From positions 1-11,558 of the forward strand of contig CAMXLV010000046.1 of the NCBI GenBank assembly GCA_947244675.1: a stretch of DNA of 11,558 bases. The letters run 5' to 3'. The DNA comes from an uncultured Clostridium sp. Its GTDB lineage: Bacteria; Bacillota_A; Clostridia; TANB77; CAG-508. Positions 8,866 through 11,558 of the stretch are shown here, piece after piece. Below the pieces are notes generated by a model. The model made no database searches. It worked only from the letters and a program-made list of their open reading frames with translations, and had not been told where the DNA came from. The first letter of the stretch is position 1; each line of letters starts with the position of its first letter. The position numbers were made by a program, and so were the translations under genes.

Positions 8866-8957
8866 CTAATTTAAAAAGTTCAAACAAAAATATGGAAAAA
8901 AATAAAAAAATAAGGTAAAATTATTTTATAGATAATGAAAAAGAGGAAGGAGAAAAA

Positions 8958-9488
8958 ATGAAAATTTTGATAGGCACAAAAAATCCAGGAAAAATAGAAG
9001 GAGCCAAAAAAGCCTTTGAAAAATATTTTGAAAGCGTTATTATAGAAGGTGTTGCAGTTGAATCCGAAGTTCCACTACAGCCAGTTAATGAAGAAACTTT
9101 TTTGGAGCAAAAAACAGAATAAAAAATCTAAAAAAATATGCAAAAGAACAACAAATAGAAGTAGATTATTATGTAGCTAGTGAAGCAGGAATTATAAATG
9201 TATTAGGAAAATGGATTGCGATCAATTCAGCAATAGTTGAAGATAAAGATGGTTTCCAAAGTATAGGAACAAGCCAAGGATTTCCAGTACCAGATAAATA
9301 CATAGAAGAAATAAAAAGTACAGAATTTCGGAAAAGTGACAGACAGGATTTTACAAGCAAAAGAATTAAACAAGGGAAAAGGAGCAATAAGTATATTAAC
9401 CCATAATGAAATAACAAGAATTGATTTAACCCAAAATGCAGTTGTAATGGCATTAATTAGTCACATAAATGGAGAAATATGGAAATGA
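8958..9488 (+). CDS. yjjX: YjjX-type inosine/xanthosine triphosphatase, broken by one -1 and one +1 shift
   Basis: This protein belongs to the YjjX family of non-canonical purine NTP phosphatases, which hydrolyse ITP and XTP so they are not built into nucleic acids. With both corrections the length is 176 residues, normal for the family. Seen are the N-terminal phosphate loop IGTKNPGKIEGAKKAF (5-20), VAVES-x-VPLQPVNEET near 34-47, GAKNR near 50-54, the acidic ASEAGI segment, and GAISILT..ITR followed by the helix with AVVMALI near the C-terminus. The first break is at a run of six T (9098-9103); the second is an extra C at 9329 giving an in-frame CGG where the family has glycine. A glutamate replaces the usual glycine in ES-G-VP (9067-9069). 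The start follows AAGGAG (8947-8952). It heads a run of three nucleotide-handling genes. A decayed gene is possible because it has two breaks. Confidence 0.75.
9098..9104 (+). other. -1 frame break at T TTT TTG in the yjjX-like gene
   Basis: Zero frame reads ACT TTT TTG GAG CAA and meets TAA at 9120. The family needs TTT TTn GGA GCA AAA AAC AGA, one base earlier. The site is a canonical X-XXY-YYZ slippery heptamer of T, and also a homopolymer where a T could simply be lost or miscalled. No downstream stem-loop is evident. Confidence 0.7.
9329..9332 (+). other. in-frame CGG at +1 frame transition, site 5 (yjjX-like gene)
   Basis: After the T-run correction the frame reads GAA TTT CGG AAA AGT; skipping C9329 gives TTT GGA AAA GTG ACA, leading to the conserved GAISILT block. 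The P-site codon is TTT, which can re-pair with TTC on a +1 move. The zero-frame stop is TAA at 9404. Confidence 0.85.
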
Positions 9489-9508
9489 ATTACAAGAAGG
9501 AGGAAAAA

Positions 9509-9943
9509 ATGGAAAGAGTTAGAGTAGCAGGAATTATTCCAATGGAAGGTGGAATTGCTTTAATGCATCGAAGTGGTGTAACAAAAAGAAAGGACTATCA
9601 AGAATATTATGTTTTTCCTGGTGGAGGATTAGAAGAAGGAGAGACAAAAGAAGAGGGAACCATTCGAGAAATCCAAGAAGAATTTGGAATTAAGGTAAAA
9701 ATTAAGAAAAAAATGTATGAGATGTATTCTGAGAAATTCAAACAAAGAGAAATATTTTATTTGTGTAAATATGTAAGTGGAGAATTGGGAACAGGAGATG
9801 GACCAGAATTTTCAAATGATCCTAAATATATAGATTGTGGAAGATATTTACCAGAGATTGTAGCAAAAGAAAAAATAAAGGATATCATATTATTGCCTTT
9901 AGAAATAAAAGAAAAATTTATGAAAGATTTTATTGACAATTAA
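9509..9943 (+). CDS. Nudix hydrolase
   Basis: This 144-residue cytoplasmic protein has a complete Nudix box, G39-x5-E45-x7-R53-E54-I-x-E57-E58-x-G60-I61, which binds magnesium and cleaves nucleoside diphosphates linked to another group. The exact substrate is not visible; NTP-pool cleaning of the MutT type is plausible from its neighbours. An in-frame ATG at 9479 or 9485 (ATGA overlap with the preceding stop) would add up to ten residues, but AAGGAGG at 9497-9503, five bases before 9509, argues for the shorter form. It follows the yjjX-like gene by 20 bases and precedes the dUTPase by 53, without a clear promoter, so the three are probably one operon. It has no in-frame CGG and no break. Confidence 0.88.
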   Translation: MERVRVAGIIPMEGGIALMHRSGVTKRKDYQEYYVFPGGGLEEGETKEEGTIREIQEEFGIKVKIKKKMYEMYSEKFKQREIFYLCKYVSGELGTGDGPEFSNDPKYIDCGRYLPEIVAKEKIKDIILLPLEIKEKFMKDFIDN

Positions 9944-9996
9944 AATAATTTGTGAAAAAATAAGAAAAAATTTATATTAGAAGGGAACGATAAAAA

Positions 9997-10458
9997 ATGG
10001 AGAAAGTAAGAGGATTTGAAATAGCAAAAGGATTTGAGGAAAGCAAAATTAATTTGCCAATCAGAAAAACAAAATATTCAGCAGGATATGATATTGAAGC
10101 AGCGGAAGATGTAGTAGTACCAAGTTTTAAAAAGGGAATGAATCCAACTTTAATAAAAACAGGACTAAAAGCTTATATGCAAGAAGATGAAGTTTTAATG
10201 TTATATAATCGAAGTTCTAATCCAAAGAAAAAAGGACTAATTTTAGCAAACAGTGTAGGTGTTATTGATAAAGATTACTATGGAAATCCAGATAATGATG
10301 GACATTTCATGTTTGCATTTTATAATATAAAGGAAGAAGACATTACAATAAAAAAAGGAGAAGCAATTGGACAAGCAATATTTCAAAAATACTTAGTAAC
10401 AGATGATGATCAGGCACAAGGAAATAGGGTAGGAGGTTTTGGATCTACAAACGCATAA
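9997..10458 (+). CDS. dut: trimeric dUTPase (deoxyuridine triphosphatase)
   Basis: This 153-residue enzyme converts dUTP to dUMP and pyrophosphate, keeping uracil out of DNA and feeding dTMP synthesis. All five motifs of the homotrimeric family are present: I, SAGYD (28-32); II, RSS (72-74); III, GVIDKDYYGN (88-97) with the uracil-pocket Y94; IV, GEAIGQA (121-127); V, R144-V-GGFGST (to 151), the C-terminal arm that closes on the nucleotide. The length is normal. The ribosome site AAGGGA (9981-9986) is ten bases from the ATG. It ends the nucleotide-pool cluster; the hairpin at 10525-10552 is its probable terminator. A CGG at 10103 is out of frame (Ala-Glu) and the reading frame is undisturbed. 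Confidence 0.94.
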   Translation: MEKVRGFEIAKGFEESKINLPIRKTKYSAGYDIEAAEDVVVPSFKKGMNPTLIKTGLKAYMQEDEVLMLYNRSSNPKKKGLILANSVGVIDKDYYGNPDNDGHFMFAFYNIKEEDITIKKGEAIGQAIFQKYLVTDDDQAQGNRVGGFGSTNA

Positions 10459-10524
10459 AAAAAAATAAAAAAATTTTTGTCCTTAGAAAACAGTGAGTTA
10501 AGAGAGAAAAAATAGGGAAAAACT

Positions 10525-10558
10525 AATGGTAAAGGCTTTGACTTTTACCATTTTTTGT
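10525..10558 (+). terminator. hairpin with T-run ending the dut transcript, overlapping the carD promoter
   Basis: AATGGTAAA (10525-10533) pairs perfectly with TTTACCATT (10544-10552), with a T-run following. The loop contains most of the TTGACT -35 box of the carD promoter. It can act as a weak intrinsic terminator for the genes upstream, as an operator for carD, or as both. Confidence 0.6.
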
Positions 10559-10566
10559 TGTATAAT
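10538..10566 (+). promoter_or_regulatory. sigma-A promoter of carD
   Basis: TTGACT (10538-10543) and a perfect TATAAT (10561-10566) are separated by 17 bases. Transcription should start near 10573, leaving a leader of about 100 bases before the ATG at 10675. I see no riboswitch-like structure in that leader. The rest of 10459-10674 is A-rich and holds nothing else I can identify. Confidence 0.85.
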
Positions 10567-10674
10567 AGAAATGGTTAAAAAATCCAGTAAAGTTATTAAA
10601 TGCTAGAGTTTATTTATATGACTTTATTATCTTTTTTTCGCCAGAAAGACAAAATACTGAAAGGAGTGGCTTAC

Positions 10675-11238
10675 ATGTTTAATGTAGGAGACAAAATAGT
10701 ATACCCAATGCATGGAGCAGGAGTAATTGATTCAATAGAGGAAAAAGATATATTAGGAGAGAAACAATCTTATTACATATTAAAAATGCCAGGAGAAGTA
10801 AAGGTAATGATACCAACTTCTAAAGCAGAAACAGTAGGAGTAAGAAATATAATAGATAAAAGTTCAGCAGATAAAGTAATTGGAATCTTAGAAAAAGATG
10901 AAACAGTAATGGACAAAAACTGGAATAAAAGATATCGTGATAATATGGACAAAATGAAGAGTGGAGATATTTATGAAGTAGCAGATGTGGTAAGAAACTT
11001 AAGTTTTAAGCAAAAAGAAAAAGGCTTATCCACAGGAGAAAAGAAAATGTTAAATAATGCAAAACAAATATTAGTTAGTGAATTAGTTTTAGCAGAACAT
11101 GCAACGCAAGAAGAAGTAGAGCAATTAGTAGAAAATAAAATTAATACATCATTTATGATGTTTAGAGCAGATGAAATTCAACCAGAGAGTGTAGTAAACA
11201 AATTTATTCCATTTGATAGCACAGGAACAAATGATTAA
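10675..11238 (+). CDS. carD: CarD/CdnL family transcription regulator
   Basis: This 187-residue protein binds the RNA polymerase beta subunit and, in studied bacteria, stabilises the open promoter complex, with strong effects on rRNA and growth genes. The N-terminal Tudor-like RNAP-interaction domain is residues 1-57 (VGDKIVYPMHGAGVI opening, YYILKMPGEVKVMIP core). The remaining 130 residues form the helical DNA-binding domain typical of the family (VRNLSFKQKEKGLSTGEKKML near 110-130). An upstream in-frame ATG at 10600 would add 25 residues, but AAGGAG at 10661-10666, eight bases before 10675, and the match of the family N-terminus to MFNVGDKIVYP fix the start. It is a single-gene unit with its own promoter and a strong terminator. 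No in-frame CGG. Confidence 0.92.
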   Translation: MFNVGDKIVYPMHGAGVIDSIEEKDILGEKQSYYILKMPGEVKVMIPTSKAETVGVRNIIDKSSADKVIGILEKDETVMDKNWNKRYRDNMDKMKSGDIYEVADVVRNLSFKQKEKGLSTGEKKMLNNAKQILVSELVLAEHATQEEVEQLVENKINTSFMMFRADEIQPESVVNKFIPFDSTGTND

Positions 11239-11243
11239 AAAAG

Positions 11244-11282
11244 TCCAGTCAAGATAGAAATATCTGAGGCTGGATTTTTTTT
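11244..11282 (+). terminator. intrinsic terminator of carD
   Basis: TCCAGTC (11244-11250) pairs with GGCTGGA (11268-11274) with one G-U pair. Inside, AGATA (11252-11256) pairs with TATCT (11261-11265) around a GAAA tetraloop. Eight T follow (11275-11282). Confidence 0.92.
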
Positions 11283-11404
11283 AGAATTAAAAAAATTCGA
11301 GATATTACTAATACAAGAACAATAGATTCTTGACAAATTGCTATTTTTTTTATTTTTAGTATGAGAAAAAAGATAATTTATTTTAAGAAATTTAAGAAAA
11401 TGTA
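11283..11404. other. AT-rich spacer between carD and tRNA-Leu
   Basis: No gene is visible. CAAGAA (11314-11319) and TTCTTG (11327-11332) form a short inverted repeat. A TTGACA at 11330-11335 overlaps it but has no -10 at workable spacing. Confidence 0.5.
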
Positions 11405-11433
11405 TTGACAAAAATTTTACAACATATTATAAT
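11405..11433 (+). promoter_or_regulatory. consensus sigma-A promoter of tRNA-Leu
   Basis: TTGACA (11405-11410) and TATAAT (11428-11433) are perfect with a 17-base spacer, 35 bases before the tRNA. Further tRNA genes could follow beyond the window. Confidence 0.9.
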
Positions 11434-11468
11434 ATCAATTGTCGTTAAAGATGCCAGTTTAATTTTAT

Positions 11469-11556
11469 GCAGATGTGGCGGAACTGGTAGACGCACAGGA
11501 CTTAAAATCCTGCGGTTGAATAAACCGTGCCGGTTCGATTCCGGCCATCTGCACCA
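11469..11556 (+). tRNA. tRNA-Leu, anticodon UAA
   Basis: A complete class II tRNA with the long variable arm of leucine tRNAs. The acceptor arms are GCAGATG (11469-11475) and CATCTGC (11546-11552), followed by discriminator A and an encoded CCA (11554-11556). The anticodon stem CAGGA/TCCTG frames the loop CTTAAAA, giving anticodon UAA, which reads UUA and UUG. GGTTCGATTCC is the T arm. UUA is the dominant leucine codon in the genes of this window, fitting its strong promoter. Confidence 0.97.
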
Positions 11557-11558
11557 TT

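Noticed and set aside
9064..9072. TCCGAAGTT in the yjjX-like gene as a sixth CGG-type site
   Set aside because: It has no in-frame CGG and no frame change; it is simply a Glu where the family usually has Gly.
9933..9961. TTGACA at 9933-9938 as a promoter for dut
   Set aside because: No acceptable -10 lies 16-18 bases downstream, and the site is inside the Nudix coding end.
10567..10674. Riboswitch in the carD leader
   Set aside because: The leader of about 100 bases is AT-rich with no multi-stem structure or recognised conserved core.
11330..11362. Second promoter (TTGACA at 11330) for the tRNA
   Set aside because: The nearest -10-like sequence (TAGTAT) is 21 bases away and a perfect promoter lies further down at 11405-11433.
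1..11558. CRISPR array, insertion sequence or attachment site
   Set aside because: No regularly spaced repeats, transposase, integrase or terminal inverted repeats were seen. The tRNA at the end of the window has no visible partial duplicate.

Overview
The window is strongly AT-rich (mostly A/T third codon positions) with consensus TTGACA-17-TATAAT promoters and purine-rich Shine-Dalgarno sites. It looks like a low-GC, probably anaerobic Firmicute (Clostridia/Bacilli type), which the reverse-order rubrerythrin, the Firmicute-type DnaE and the CarD regulator all fit. I cannot name a genus.

Layout: a rubrerythrin gene (52-603, +) converges on a 4HBT thioesterase (701-1117, -) across a two-tier hairpin terminator. 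A divergent promoter region with a near-perfect 12-bp inverted repeat precedes dnaE (1301-4858, +), which overlaps a transglutaminase-like gene of unknown role (4848-5822, +). A strong promoter then drives a small unknown gene (5936-6187, +), which converges on a P3B (MgtA-type) P-type ATPase (8824-6211, -). Next comes a + strand nucleotide-pool cluster: a YjjX-type inosine/xanthosine triphosphatase (8958-9488), a Nudix hydrolase (9509-9943) and a trimeric dUTPase (9997-10458). carD (10675-11238) and tRNA-Leu(UAA) (11469-11556) close the window, each with its own consensus promoter.

The main observation concerns reading frames. Three genes that should be intact (dnaE, the P-type ATPase, the YjjX homologue) are cut into pieces by five +1 frame changes. 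All five have the same form: the zero-frame codon at the break is CGG, and dropping its C gives GGA or GGG, which encodes a glycine expected by the protein family. I scanned every gene for in-frame CGG. It occurs six times: the five break points, plus one codon in the small atypical gene at 5936-6187. CGG triplets out of frame (at least eight in dnaE, one in dut) cause no break. The pattern fits an organism in which CGG is unassigned or starved (no tRNA-Arg with CCG anticodon) and CGGR is bypassed by a +1 shift, or read as a four-base glycine codon. The main alternative is a systematic C insertion before glycine GGR codons during sequencing or assembly; raw reads, the tRNA gene set and proteomics would decide. 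The YjjX gene also has one unrelated -1 break at a run of six T.

Functionally the window mixes DNA replication (DnaE), nucleotide-pool cleaning (YjjX, Nudix, dUTPase), transcription control (CarD), peroxide defence (rubrerythrin) and ion transport (ATPase). These are housekeeping genes, so the repeated frame breaks are hard to explain as ordinary pseudogene decay.
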